A DNA stretch of 64,000 nucleotides from Oscillospiraceae bacterium (lineage in GTDB: Bacteria > Bacillota > Clostridia > Oscillospirales > Oscillospiraceae). Below the pieces are notes generated by a model that did no database searches, was not told the DNA's origin, and saw only the letters and a list, made by a program, of their open reading frames with translations. Location of the stretch: assembly GCA_015067945.1 (NCBI GenBank), contig SVLM01000002.1, forward strand, positions 62,001 through 126,000, written 5' to 3'. A program made the translations under genes and the position numbers. Below, piece by piece: positions 57,598 to 64,000 of the stretch (positions are counted from its first letter, which is position 1; each line of letters opens with the position of its first letter).

Positions 57598-58029
57598 TTA
57601 TCGGAAGATTGAAAAAATACCCTCGTCGATCAGCTCGTGAAAGGGGTCGATCAGGTCTGTGCCGGAACGGTATTCGTACTCGATATTACCGTGGGTTTTG
57701 GTGGCGAGCCAATGGGGGTCGGAATAGATGGCGGAAAAGAGCCACAAAAGCACATTCCATTGCCGCTGGTCGGCATATTCCTTGGCAGATTCCTCGGAAT
57801 CGAAGAAATGGAAGTAGATATATTCGTCGCTGTCGTTGTCCAAAACCTGCACATAGCAAACCTTGCCGTCGTCGGAGTCGTCCTCTTCCTTGTGCCAGGT
57901 TTTATAACCCGCGTTTTCGTAGGTATCGATCACATCCTGGCAGGAGATATCCCGGGGATCGCTTTGGGAGCAGGCGGCACAGCTGAGCAGAACGAAAATG
58001 CACAAAAACAATGCAAGGAACTGCTTCAT
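57598..58029 (-). CDS. Putative small lipoprotein
   Basis: A 143-residue secreted protein. The signal peptide MKQFLALFLCIFVLLSC contains a lipobox (LLSC, with C17 as the likely lipidated cysteine; C20 in CAAC is the alternative). The mature part is acidic (EEDDSDDGK, DNDSDEYIY) and has an aromatic-rich middle. No family is recognised. ATG 58029 follows AGGAGGTGGCGGC; the in-frame start at 58065 precedes the ribosome site. It stands alone, transcribed toward the broken tRNA region. Confidence 0.65.
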   Translation of the reverse strand: MKQFLALFLCIFVLLSCAACSQSDPRDISCQDVIDTYENAGYKTWHKEEDDSDDGKVCYVQVLDNDSDEYIYFHFFDSEESAKEYADQRQWNVLLWLFSAIYSDPHWLATKTHGNIEYEYRSGTDLIDPFHELIDEGIFSIFR

Positions 58030-58159
58030 GCCGCCACCTCCTTTTGGGTGGATACATTGTAGCACAGCTTCGGAGGATTGTCAACGGAGGGATGCCCTCC
58101 TTGCCGACCCTCGGTGTAGGTTTGCCAATGATATGCTACACATTATTATAATATTGTAA

Positions 58160-58181
58160 GTGTTACACATCAGTGTAACAC
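58160..58181. promoter_or_regulatory. Perfect inverted repeat (operator-like)
   Basis: GTGTTACAC, ATCA, GTGTAACAC: 9-bp perfect arms between the lipoprotein gene and typA. The surroundings are AT-rich (TTATTATAATATTGTAAG), so a divergent promoter could overlap it. The binding factor is unknown. Confidence 0.5.
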
Positions 58182-58217
58182 CTACACTGCGAACCAGTGA
58201 CAGAAAACTTTGGGGGA

Positions 58218-58246
58218 TTGCAATTCTTGCTAATATGTGTTATATT
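58218..58246 (+). promoter_or_regulatory. Promoter of typA
   Basis: TTGCAA (58218-58223), 17-bp spacer, TATATT (58241-58246), about 50 bp before the typA start. Confidence 0.6.
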
Positions 58247-58297
58247 TTTTAGGTTAAGAGTATAAGTGAAAATTTGCGTTTTTTAAGGAGCGTTTTT

Positions 58298-60127
58298 ATG
58301 GTATCTCAGGAAAATATCCGCAATATTGCCATCATTGCCCACGTTGACCACGGCAAGACCACCCTGGTTGACGAAATGCTGAAGCAGGGCGGCATCTATC
58401 GCGAAAACCAGACCACTGTTGACAGAGTCATGGACTCCGGTGATCTGGAGCGTGAGCGTGGCATTACCATTTTGGCGAAAAATACCTCCGTCCGCTACAA
58501 GGACACCAAGATCAACATTGTCGACACCCCCGGCCACGCCGACTTTGGCGGCGAGGTGGAGCGTATTTTGAAAATGGTCAACGGCGTTCTGCTGCTGGTG
58601 GACGCTGCCGAAGGCCCCATGCCCCAGACCCGGTTCGTGCTGCAGAAGGCACTGGAGCTGGGCCACAAGGTCATCGTGGTGGTCAACAAAGTGGACAAGC
58701 CCGATGCCCGGATCGAAGAGGTCATGGACGAGGTGCTGGAGCTGCTGCTGGATTTGAATGCCACCGATGAGCAATTCAATTCTCCCACAGTGTTCTGCTC
58801 CGGCCGCCAGGGCACAGCATCCTACGGCCCCGGCGAGCAGGGTAAGGATCTTGTGCCGCTGTTCGAGACCATTGTCAACTATATCGACCCGCCCAAGGGC
58901 GATGCGGAAGGACCTCTGCAGCTGCTGGTCAGCTCCATTGATTATAATGAATATGTGGGCCGCATTGCCGTGGGCCGCATCGAGCGTGGCACTATCAAGG
59001 TCAATCAGGAAGTGGCTATTTGCGACTACCACAACCCGGAAAAGAAGCAAAAGGGCAAGGTCGTTGCTCTTTACGCCTTCGACGGATTGGGCAAAGCCCC
59101 TATTCAGGAAGCCTCCGCCGGTGAAATCGTGGCACTTTCCGGCATGGCGGACATCACCATTGGCCGCACCCTTTGTGCCGTGGATAATCCGGAGCCCCTG
59201 CCCTTTGTGAAGATCTCCGATCCCACCATCGAAATGACCTTCGCCGTCAACGATTCTCCCTTTGCCGGCCGGGAGGGCAAGTTCGTCACCTCCCGGAATC
59301 TCCGGGATCGGTTGGAAAAGGAGCTTTTGAAGGATGTTTCCCTCCATGTTACCGAGGCCAGTACCGATGCCTTCAATGTGGCTGGCCGTGGCGAAATGCA
59401 TCTGTCTATTCTCATGGAGACCATGCGTCGGGAGGGCTTTGAATTCTCCGTTTCCACACCCCGTGTACTGACCAAGACTATCGACGGCAAGCTCTGCGAG
59501 CCCATCGAACGGATGGTGGCGGATGTTCCCGAGGAATGTGTGGGTGCGGTTATTGAGAAAATGGGTCGCCGGAAGGGCGATCTGCTCAGCATGACCCCCA
59601 TGGGCAGCCGTTACCGCCTGGAGTTTATGGTTCCCTCCCGGGGACTTTTCGGCTACCGCAGTGAATTTTTGACCGACACCCGGGGCGAGGGCATTATGTC
59701 CAGCGTTCTGGCCTCCTACGCACCCATGAAGGGCGAGATCGAGCGGCGGCTCACCGGCAGCCTGATTGCCTTTGAGACCGGCGAGGCCGTGACCTACGGC
59801 TTGGGCGGTGCTCAGGAGCGTGGTGCTCTGTTCATCGGCCCCGGCACACCGGTGTATGCCGGTATGGTGGTGGGCATCTGCAGCCGGAATGAGGATATGA
59901 CCGTCAACGTCTGCAAGCGTAAGCAGCTGACCAATATGCGTGCCTCCGGCTCTGACGATGCCATCCGGCTGGTCAGCCCTAAGGTGTTCTCCCTGGAGCA
60001 GTGTTTGGAATTTTTGGCAGACGATGAGCTGCTGGAATGCACCCCCAAGAGCCTGCGTATCCGCAAGCGGGAGCTGGATCACGGCCTGCGTATGCGGGAA
60101 CTGATGAAGAAGCGTAATCAGGAGTAA
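58298..60127 (+). CDS. typA: Translational GTPase TypA/BipA
   Basis: A 609-residue ribosome-associated GTPase that helps 50S assembly and growth under stress or cold. G motifs are AHVDHGKTTLVDEML (G1), RGITILAKNT (G2), VDTPGHADFGGE (G3) and VVNKVDKPDAR (G4), followed by EF-G-like domains II, III and V and the BipA-specific C-terminal domain (RGALFIGPGTPVYAGMVVG, RKQLTNMRASGSDDA). ATG 58298 follows AAGGAG; the in-frame ATG at 58274 lacks a ribosome site. Confidence 0.97.
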   Translation: MVSQENIRNIAIIAHVDHGKTTLVDEMLKQGGIYRENQTTVDRVMDSGDLERERGITILAKNTSVRYKDTKINIVDTPGHADFGGEVERILKMVNGVLLLVDAAEGPMPQTRFVLQKALELGHKVIVVVNKVDKPDARIEEVMDEVLELLLDLNATDEQFNSPTVFCSGRQGTASYGPGEQGKDLVPLFETIVNYIDPPKGDAEGPLQLLVSSIDYNEYVGRIAVGRIERGTIKVNQEVAICDYHNPEKKQKGKVVALYAFDGLGKAPIQEASAGEIVALSGMADITIGRTLCAVDNPEPLPFVKISDPTIEMTFAVNDSPFAGREGKFVTSRNLRDRLEKELLKDVSLHVTEASTDAFNVAGRGEMHLSILMETMRREGFEFSVSTPRVLTKTIDGKLCEPIERMVADVPEECVGAVIEKMGRRKGDLLSMTPMGSRYRLEFMVPSRGLFGYRSEFLTDTRGEGIMSSVLASYAPMKGEIERRLTGSLIAFETGEAVTYGLGGAQERGALFIGPGTPVYAGMVVGICSRNEDMTVNVCKRKQLTNMRASGSDDAIRLVSPKVFSLEQCLEFLADDELLECTPKSLRIRKRELDHGLRMRELMKKRNQE

Positions 60128-60150
60128 TTTTTCAGAAAGGCGGTAAAGCC

Positions 60151-61350
60151 GTGAAAATTTTGACAATATGCTTGGCCGCCGTGCTGGTATTTTTGCTGGT
60201 CGTGTCGGCGTATCTGCCGGGTCTGCTGACACCGCCTATGAGTCCTGAGTTAAGTACCCAACCCAGTCAGACCACACCTTCCGTACCGACGGAAGTTACC
60301 CAGCCCACCGAGCCTACTCAGGTTACTGAGCCTACACAAGCTACTGAACCTTCCCAGCCCACCGAGCCGGCAACAAAGCCGGAGGGCGACCGGTTTTTGA
60401 TATCCTTCGCCGGCGACTGCACCTTTGCGGACAATCTGACTGCAACGCCCAGCTGGGATCTGTTTACCTCCGTCGTTGGGGACCGGTATGACTATCCCTT
60501 TGCCGGTGTCAAATCCTACTTTGAGGGGGACGATCTGACTTTGGTGAATCTGGAGTGTGCCCTGACCACCTACGATCCTACGGAGGAGGAAATCAAGCTT
60601 TTGCAGCTGGATGTCAAATCCTTCCGTTTCCGGGGACCGCTGGAATATGTGAATATTCTCACCGCCGGCAGTGTGGAAGTGGCCAGCGTTGCCAACAACC
60701 ATGCCCGGGATTTTGCAGAGCCCGGCTGGAAGGAGACCCTGTCCGTGCTGAAAAATGCCGGCGTGGGATACGCAACCTGGGGCAGCAACTGCCTGATCAC
60801 GACGGAAAACGGCCTGAAGGTGGGCATTTATGCCAACAATTCCTGGGTCACGGAGTCCGGCATGGTCAGCAACATTCAAAAGCTCCGGCAGCAGGGTGCC
60901 CAGGTGGTTATCGTATCGCTCCACTGGGGTGACGAGCGGCATTATGCTCCCAACGAGGAGCAGCAGAAGCTGGGCAGACTGGCTATCGATTCCGGTGCGG
61001 ATATCGTGTTTGGTCACCATCCCCATGTGCTGCAGCCCCTGGAGTTTTATAACGGCGGCCTGATCATGTACAGCATGGGTAATTTCTCCTTTGGCGGCAA
61101 CCGGAACCCGGTGGATAAGGATACGGTGGTGATACAGCAGGAGTTTATCCGCACCGCCGACGGCAGCGTGGTTTTGGGCGAAACCATTCTGATCCCCTGC
61201 CGGATCAGCAGCACCGCCAGCCGGAACGATTATCAGCCCACGCCCTATGATCCCACTGACCCCGGTTACCTGCGGGTGCTTTCCAAGCTGGACGGCAGCT
61301 ACGCCCAGCAATGGCTGGAGCAGCAGGCCGCAAAGAACCCGGCTGCATAA
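60151..61350 (+). CDS. CapA-family protein (poly-gamma-glutamate/capsule synthesis type)
   Basis: A 399-residue surface protein: N-terminal membrane anchor (~residues 3-27), a Thr/Pro/Glu/Gln-rich stalk with repeats such as EPTQVTEPTQATEPSQPTEP (~35-78), then a CapA/PgsA domain with metallophosphatase-like motifs (FAGDCTFADN, LVNLECALT, VASVANNHARDF, VSLHWGDERHY, GHHPHVLQPLEF). CapA in Bacillus takes part in poly-gamma-glutamate export; no capB/capC genes adjoin, so the substrate here is open. The start is GTG 60151 after AAAGGCGG. It may be co-transcribed with typA (23 bp). Confidence 0.82.
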   Translation: MKILTICLAAVLVFLLVVSAYLPGLLTPPMSPELSTQPSQTTPSVPTEVTQPTEPTQVTEPTQATEPSQPTEPATKPEGDRFLISFAGDCTFADNLTATPSWDLFTSVVGDRYDYPFAGVKSYFEGDDLTLVNLECALTTYDPTEEEIKLLQLDVKSFRFRGPLEYVNILTAGSVEVASVANNHARDFAEPGWKETLSVLKNAGVGYATWGSNCLITTENGLKVGIYANNSWVTESGMVSNIQKLRQQGAQVVIVSLHWGDERHYAPNEEQQKLGRLAIDSGADIVFGHHPHVLQPLEFYNGGLIMYSMGNFSFGGNRNPVDKDTVVIQQEFIRTADGSVVLGETILIPCRISSTASRNDYQPTPYDPTDPGYLRVLSKLDGSYAQQWLEQQAAKNPAA

Positions 61351-61366
61351 GATATAGTATCATAAA

Positions 61367-61395
61367 TGCGGACAGCCGATGGCTGTCCGCTTGTC
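61367..61395 (+). terminator. Hairpin after capA
   Basis: Stem GCGGACAGCC / GGCTGTCCGC followed by TTGTCATTTT; a weak terminator or a relative of the GCGGAC repeat units. Confidence 0.5.
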
Positions 61396-61409
61396 ATTTT
61401 CGAATATTC

Positions 61410-61552
61410 TGTTATTGCGAGGGAGCGTAGTGACCGTGGCAATCTCCTGATTATTTCTCCTGACCGGGGGATTGTCACGGCAGCGAAGCTGCCTCGCAAT
61501 GACACCGTGTTTTTAGGGGGATTGCCACGGCCCGTTGGGCCTCGCAATGACA
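61410..61552. repeat. CATTGCGAGG / CAATGACA element plus half element
   Basis: Full copy 61410-61504 (arms GGGAGCGTAGTGACC and GGCAGCGAAGCTGCC), half copy 61516-61552 (GGGGATTGCCACGG through CGCAATGACA). Confidence 0.87.
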
Positions 61553-61572
61553 ACAACCTTTTGGGGAAGGTA

Positions 61573-61648
61573 TAAAAAGCTCGCACCGGGTAATCGGTGC
61601 GAGCTTCATTTGACTTTGCTTACAGCTTGGGGCCAGCTTCGACCCGAG
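61573..61648 (-). pseudogene. Duplicated 3' end of pckA with its terminator
   Basis: A terminator stem AAGCTCGCACCG / CGGTGCGAGCTT (61576-61606) followed by TTACAGCTTGGGGCCAGC and TTCGACC repeats, with a few changes, the terminator and last ~9 codons of pckA found at 62357-62435. The minus-strand frame still reads VEAGPKL then stop. It is a direct duplicate about 780 bp from the real gene end. Confidence 0.75.
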
Positions 61649-61656
61649 CCTTAACA

Positions 61657-61851
61657 TCAAGGGCCACCTTTGATTTTATACAAAATCTTGAAAAACAGCA
61701 TAACCAGCAAGGATTTTCTTCTCCCAACCACAACTCGTTTCCACTGTCCGCAGCCTTCGCATAGATCGTAATCCCAGCTAAGTATATACGCTTCCGGTGG
61801 ATCTGAATAATTGTTAAGACTGTTCCAGCATTCCGGGCAAAATTCTGCCAC
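61657..61851 (-). CDS. Small cysteine-rich protein
   Basis: A 64-residue protein with two CxxC knuckles, AEFCPECWNSLN and YDLCEGCGQWKRV, arranged like a small zinc ribbon, and a hydrophobic basic tail (LLVMLFFKILYKIK). Close relatives in Clostridia are short proteins of unknown function carrying the same CPECWN and LCEGCG blocks. The start is taken as GTG 61851 because AGGTGAT precedes it; ATG 61869 in frame is the alternative. It is divergent from the XRE regulator, a common toxin-antitoxin or regulator layout, but nothing shows toxicity. Confidence 0.65.
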   Translation of the reverse strand: MAEFCPECWNSLNNYSDPPEAYILSWDYDLCEGCGQWKRVVVGRRKSLLVMLFFKILYKIKGGP

Positions 61852-61869
61852 ATATATCACCTCGCACAT

Positions 61870-61898
61870 ATTATAGGTCAGTTTCACCCTATTTTCAA
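61870..61898 (-). promoter_or_regulatory. Promoter of the small cysteine-rich gene
   Basis: Minus strand TTGAAA (61898-61893), 17-bp spacer, TATAAT (61875-61870). CCCTATTTTCAATAGGG at 61888-61904 is a palindrome overlapping the -35, a possible site for the divergent XRE protein. Confidence 0.7.
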
Positions 61899-61934
61899 TA
61901 GGGAAATTTGCCATAATATTGGTGGGTGATTGTA

Positions 61935-62156
61935 ATGGAAAGATTGCGTCAATTGCGTAAAGAAAAGGGTTTTACACAGGTCAAAATGCAGATGCTGACC
62001 GGTATCGATCAGAGTGATTACTCAAAAATTGAAAGTGGAAAACGCTATTTTACCTTTGAACAATGCAGAAAATTGGCCATTGCATTGGATACCAGTATGG
62101 ACTATTTGGCTGGTTTGACCGATGAGAAAAAGCCATACCCCAAGGCAAAGAAGTAA
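61935..62156 (+). CDS. XRE/HTH_3-family transcriptional regulator
   Basis: A 73-residue single-domain helix-turn-helix protein: MERLRQLRKEKGFTQVKMQM, then TGIDQSDYSKIESGKRYF and CRKLAIALDTSMDYLAGLTD. This is a Cro/C1-type DNA-binding fold without an effector domain. ATG 61935 has GGTGGGTGATT upstream; GTG 61926 is the alternative start. It is divergent from the small cysteine-rich gene and probably regulates the shared intergenic region. Confidence 0.85.
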   Translation: MERLRQLRKEKGFTQVKMQMLTGIDQSDYSKIESGKRYFTFEQCRKLAIALDTSMDYLAGLTDEKKPYPKAKK

Positions 62157-62167
62157 GGATATTTACA

Positions 62168-62201
62168 CACCGCCGCTGAACTCCAGCGGCGGTGATTTTT
62201 T
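62168..62201 (+). terminator. Intrinsic terminator after the XRE gene
   Basis: Stem CACCGCCGCTG / CAGCGGCGGTG, AACTC loop, then ATTTTTTG. Confidence 0.88.
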
Positions 62202-62217
62202 GCGGCGTAGCCGCCTT

Positions 62218-62342
62218 GGCTCCCCCCTCTGGGGGAGCTGGCAAAAATCGAAGATTTTTGACTGAGAGGGCAACTTATTCCGCATTGCCCTCTCCGTCCC
62301 AAATCCGTGATTTGGGGCACCTCTCCCAAAGGGAGAGGCAAG
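62218..62342. mobile_element. Non-coding double-hairpin element (MITE-like)
   Basis: Series of hairpins: CTCCCCCCTCTGGGGGAG, CTG plus CAAAAATCGAAGATTTTTG plus ACTG, AGAGGGCAA/TTGCCCTCT, CCCAAATCCGTGATTTGGG, CTCTCCCAAAGGGAGAG then GCAAG. The order (C-rich hairpin, CTG-bounded hairpin, GACTG) is the same as in the left ends of the DUF559 elements; no gene is present. Confidence 0.7.
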
Positions 62343-62356
62343 AAAGCCTTTGCAAA

Positions 62357-62395
62357 AAAGCTCGCACCGAGGAATCGGTGCGAGCTTCGTTACTT
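62357..62395 (-). terminator. Intrinsic terminator after pckA
   Basis: Stem AAGCTCGCACCG / CGGTGCGAGCTT with T run on the minus strand (AAAAAA at 62354-62359 on the plus strand). Confidence 0.85.
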
Positions 62396-62404
62396 TTATT
62401 CAGC

Positions 62405-64000
62405 TTACAGCTTGGGGCCAGCCTCGACCAGAGCAGCACCTGCTTCATTGCCGGTGTACTTGACGAAGTTCTTGATGAACCGGCCAGCCAGATCCTCAGC
62501 CTTCTTCTCCCACTCAGCAACATCTGCGTAGGTGTCGCGGGGATCCAGAATAGCAGGGTTCACGCCGGGCAGGCTGGTGGGAACCTCCAGATCGAACAGG
62601 GGGATCTTCTTGGTCTCAGCCTTCAGGATGGAGCCATCCAGAATGGCATCGATGATGCCGCGGGTATCCTTGATAGTGATACGCTTGCCGGTGCCGTTCC
62701 AGCCGGTGTTGACCAGGTATGCCTTGGCACCGTTGGCCTCCATCTTCTTAACCAGCTCCTCACCGTACTTGGTGGGGTGCAGCTCCAGGAATGCCTGGCC
62801 GAAGCAGGCGGAGAAGGTGGGAGTGGGCTCGGTGATGCCACGCTCGGTGCCGGCCAGCTTTGCGGTGAAGCCGGACAGGAAGTAGTACTGAGCCTGCTCG
62901 GGAGTCAGGATGGACACGGGAGGCAGAACGCCGAAAGCGTCAGCACTCAGGAAGATCACGTTCTTGGCAGCGGGAGCTGCGGAAACGGGCTTAACAATGT
63001 TGGTGATGTGGCTGATGGGGTAGGAAACGCGGGTGTTCTCGGTGACGGACTTGTCGTCGAAGTCGATGGTGCCGTCAGCGGCCACGGTAACGTTCTCCAG
63101 CAGTGCGTTACGCTTAATGGCGTTGAAGATATCGGGCTCGGATTCCTTGTCCAGGCCGATGACCTTAGCGTAGCAGCCGCCCTCGAAGTTGAACACGCCG
63201 TTGTCGTCCCAGCCGTGCTCGTCGTCACCGATCAGCAGACGCTTGGGATCGGTGGACAGAGTGGTCTTGCCGGTGCCGGACAGACCGAAGAACAGAGCGG
63301 TGTTCTCGCCGTTCATATCGGTGTTGGCGGAGCAGTGCATGGAAGCAATGCCCTTCAGGGGCAGGTAGTAGTTCATCATGGAGAACATACCCTTCTTCAT
63401 CTCGCCGCCGTACCAGGTGTTCAGGATGACCTGCTCACGGGAGGTGATGTTGAAGGCAACGCAGGTGCTGGAGTTCAGGCCCAGCTCCTTGAAGTTCTCA
63501 ACGGAAGCCTTGGAAGCGTTGTAAACAACGAAGTCGGGCTCGAAGTTAGCCAGCTCTTCCTCGGAGGGAACGATGAACATGTTCTTAACAAAGTGAGCCT
63601 GCCATGCCACTTCCATGACGAAACGGACGCTCATACGGGTGTCAGCATTTGCACCGCAGAAAGCGTCGATGACGTACAGTTTCTTGGGGCCGGACAGCTG
63701 CTTCATGGCCAGGTCCTTAACGGTAGCCCAAACGCTCTCGCTCATGGGGTGGTTGTCATTCTTGAACTCGGGGGAGGTCCACCACACGGTGTCCTTGGAG
63801 TTGGAGTCCATGACGATGTACTTGTCGGAGGGGCTGCGGCCGGTGTAAACGCCGGTCATGACGTTAACAGTGTCCAGCTCGGTCAGCTGACCGACCTCAT
63901 AGCCTTCCAGAGCGGGATCCAGCTCAGCCTTGGCCAGCTCCTCGTAGGAAGGGTTGTGGATGATCTCGGTAGTACCGGTAATGCCGTACTTGCTCAGATC
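62405..64000 (-). CDS. pckA: Phosphoenolpyruvate carboxykinase (ATP), N-terminus outside window
   Basis: Cytoplasmic enzyme interconverting oxaloacetate plus ATP with PEP, CO2 and ADP. The frame stays open to the window edge, so the internal ATG at 63859 is not the start; about 532 codons are visible. Motifs: [11 protein letters not shown] (substrate), [19 protein letters not shown], the P-loop [15 protein letters not shown], the metal-binding [21 protein letters not shown], and [12 protein letters not shown]. The end LVEAGPKL is duplicated at 61.6 kb. In gut Clostridia the enzyme may run toward oxaloacetate, which would feed the Na+ decarboxylase (inference). Confidence 0.96.
   Translation of the reverse strand, partial: DLSKYGITGTTEIIHNPSYEELAKAELDPALEGYEVGQLTELDTVNVMTGVYTGRSPSDKYIVMDSNSKDTVWWTSPEFKNDNHPMSESVWATVKDLAMKQLSGPKKLYVIDAFCGANADTRMSVRFVMEVAWQAHFVKNMFIVPSEEELANFEPDFVVYNASKASVENFKELGLNSSTCVAFNITSREQVILNTWYGGEMKKGMFSMMNYYLPLKGIASMHCSANTDMNGENTALFFGLSGTGKTTLSTDPKRLLIGDDEHGWDDNGVFNFEGGCYAKVIGLDKESEPDIFNAIKRNALLENVTVAADGTIDFDDKSVTENTRVSYPISHITNIVKPVSAAPAAKNVIFLSADAFGVLPPVSILTPEQAQYYFLSGFTAKLAGTERGITEPTPTFSACFGQAFLELHPTKYGEELVKKMEANGAKAYLVNTGWNGTGKRITIKDTRGIIDAILDGSILKAETKKIPLFDLEVPTSLPGVNPAILDPRDTYADVAEWEKKAEDLAGRFIKNFVKYTGNEAGAALVEAGPKL

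Noticed and set aside
58283-60232. 649-codon open frame antisense to typA
   Set aside because: Shadow of typA codon bias; no start context and no domain.
60240-60380. Tandem-repeat DNA near the capA start
   Set aside because: It encodes the Thr/Pro/Glu stalk of the CapA-family protein.
61620-61853. 77-codon minus-strand frame ending VEAGPKL
   Set aside because: Its end is the duplicated pckA tail and the rest is out of frame with the better supported small cysteine-rich gene.

Overview
The window looks like a chromosomal origin region from an anaerobic gut-type member of the Clostridia, probably Oscillospirales. The evidence is Firmicutes-type oriC gene content (dnaA, dnaN, yaaA, recF, gyrB, gyrA), strong GGAGG ribosome binding sites, near-consensus sigma-A promoters, an electron-bifurcating NfnAB pair, a biotin-dependent Na+ decarboxylase pump, a lysine riboswitch ahead of dapA followed by diaminopimelate dehydrogenase, and small clostridial families such as DUF6440 and DUF3810. 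Genus and species cannot be read from the sequence.

Layout: 0-5.4 kb has the end of serS, mscL, nfnAB, bioY, a pdaA-type deacetylase and remB. 5.4-6.0 kb is a REP-associated tyrosine transposase element. 6.0-18.5 kb is the replication block on the minus strand (rnhA, gyrA, gyrB, recF, yaaA, dnaN, oriC, dnaA, rsmG, DUF3810), in which two DUF559 nuclease elements sit at the gyrA/gyrB and gyrB/recF junctions. 18.9-27.5 kb holds an acyltransferase, a seven-gene Na+ decarboxylase operon with duplicated beta and gamma subunits plus a 45-residue membrane peptide, and an FAD oxidoreductase. 28-36 kb has tRNA-Met and tRNA-Glu, a membrane protein, an NfeD/SPFH operon, uppP, a two-component system, a PDZ protein, an acyl-ACP thioesterase and a DnaA-box cluster. 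36-42 kb has a polyol dehydrogenase/kinase pair and the lysine/DAP genes. 42-45.4 kb carries rpmH-rnpA-yidD-yidC-jag, about 30 kb away from dnaA. 45.7-53 kb is an accessory cluster of three TIR-domain proteins (TIR-LRR, TIR-MORN, TIR with an unknown domain) with a phosphoesterase, a HAD protein and an anion-type permease. 53-57.6 kb is a small island at tRNA-Leu with a MarR-controlled heterodimeric ABC exporter. 57.6-64 kb has a lipoprotein, typA, capA, a small divergent regulator pair and pckA (5' part outside the window).

The window is saturated with small palindromic elements in at least four families: GTAG-type REPs and REPIN pairs, CATTGCGAGG/CAATGACA elements, CATTCTGAGC/GAAGTCGAAG elements, and C5-6/G5-6 double-hairpin elements. 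Two families appear together with a candidate mobilising protein: the RAYT lies exactly between two GTAG REPs, and two DUF559 nuclease genes each lie exactly between inverted double hairpins. The second association is the strongest candidate here for an undescribed mobile system; the TIR cluster is the strongest candidate for an undescribed signalling or defence system.

All calls come from reading the sequence and from remembered family motifs. No database search or structure calculation was run.
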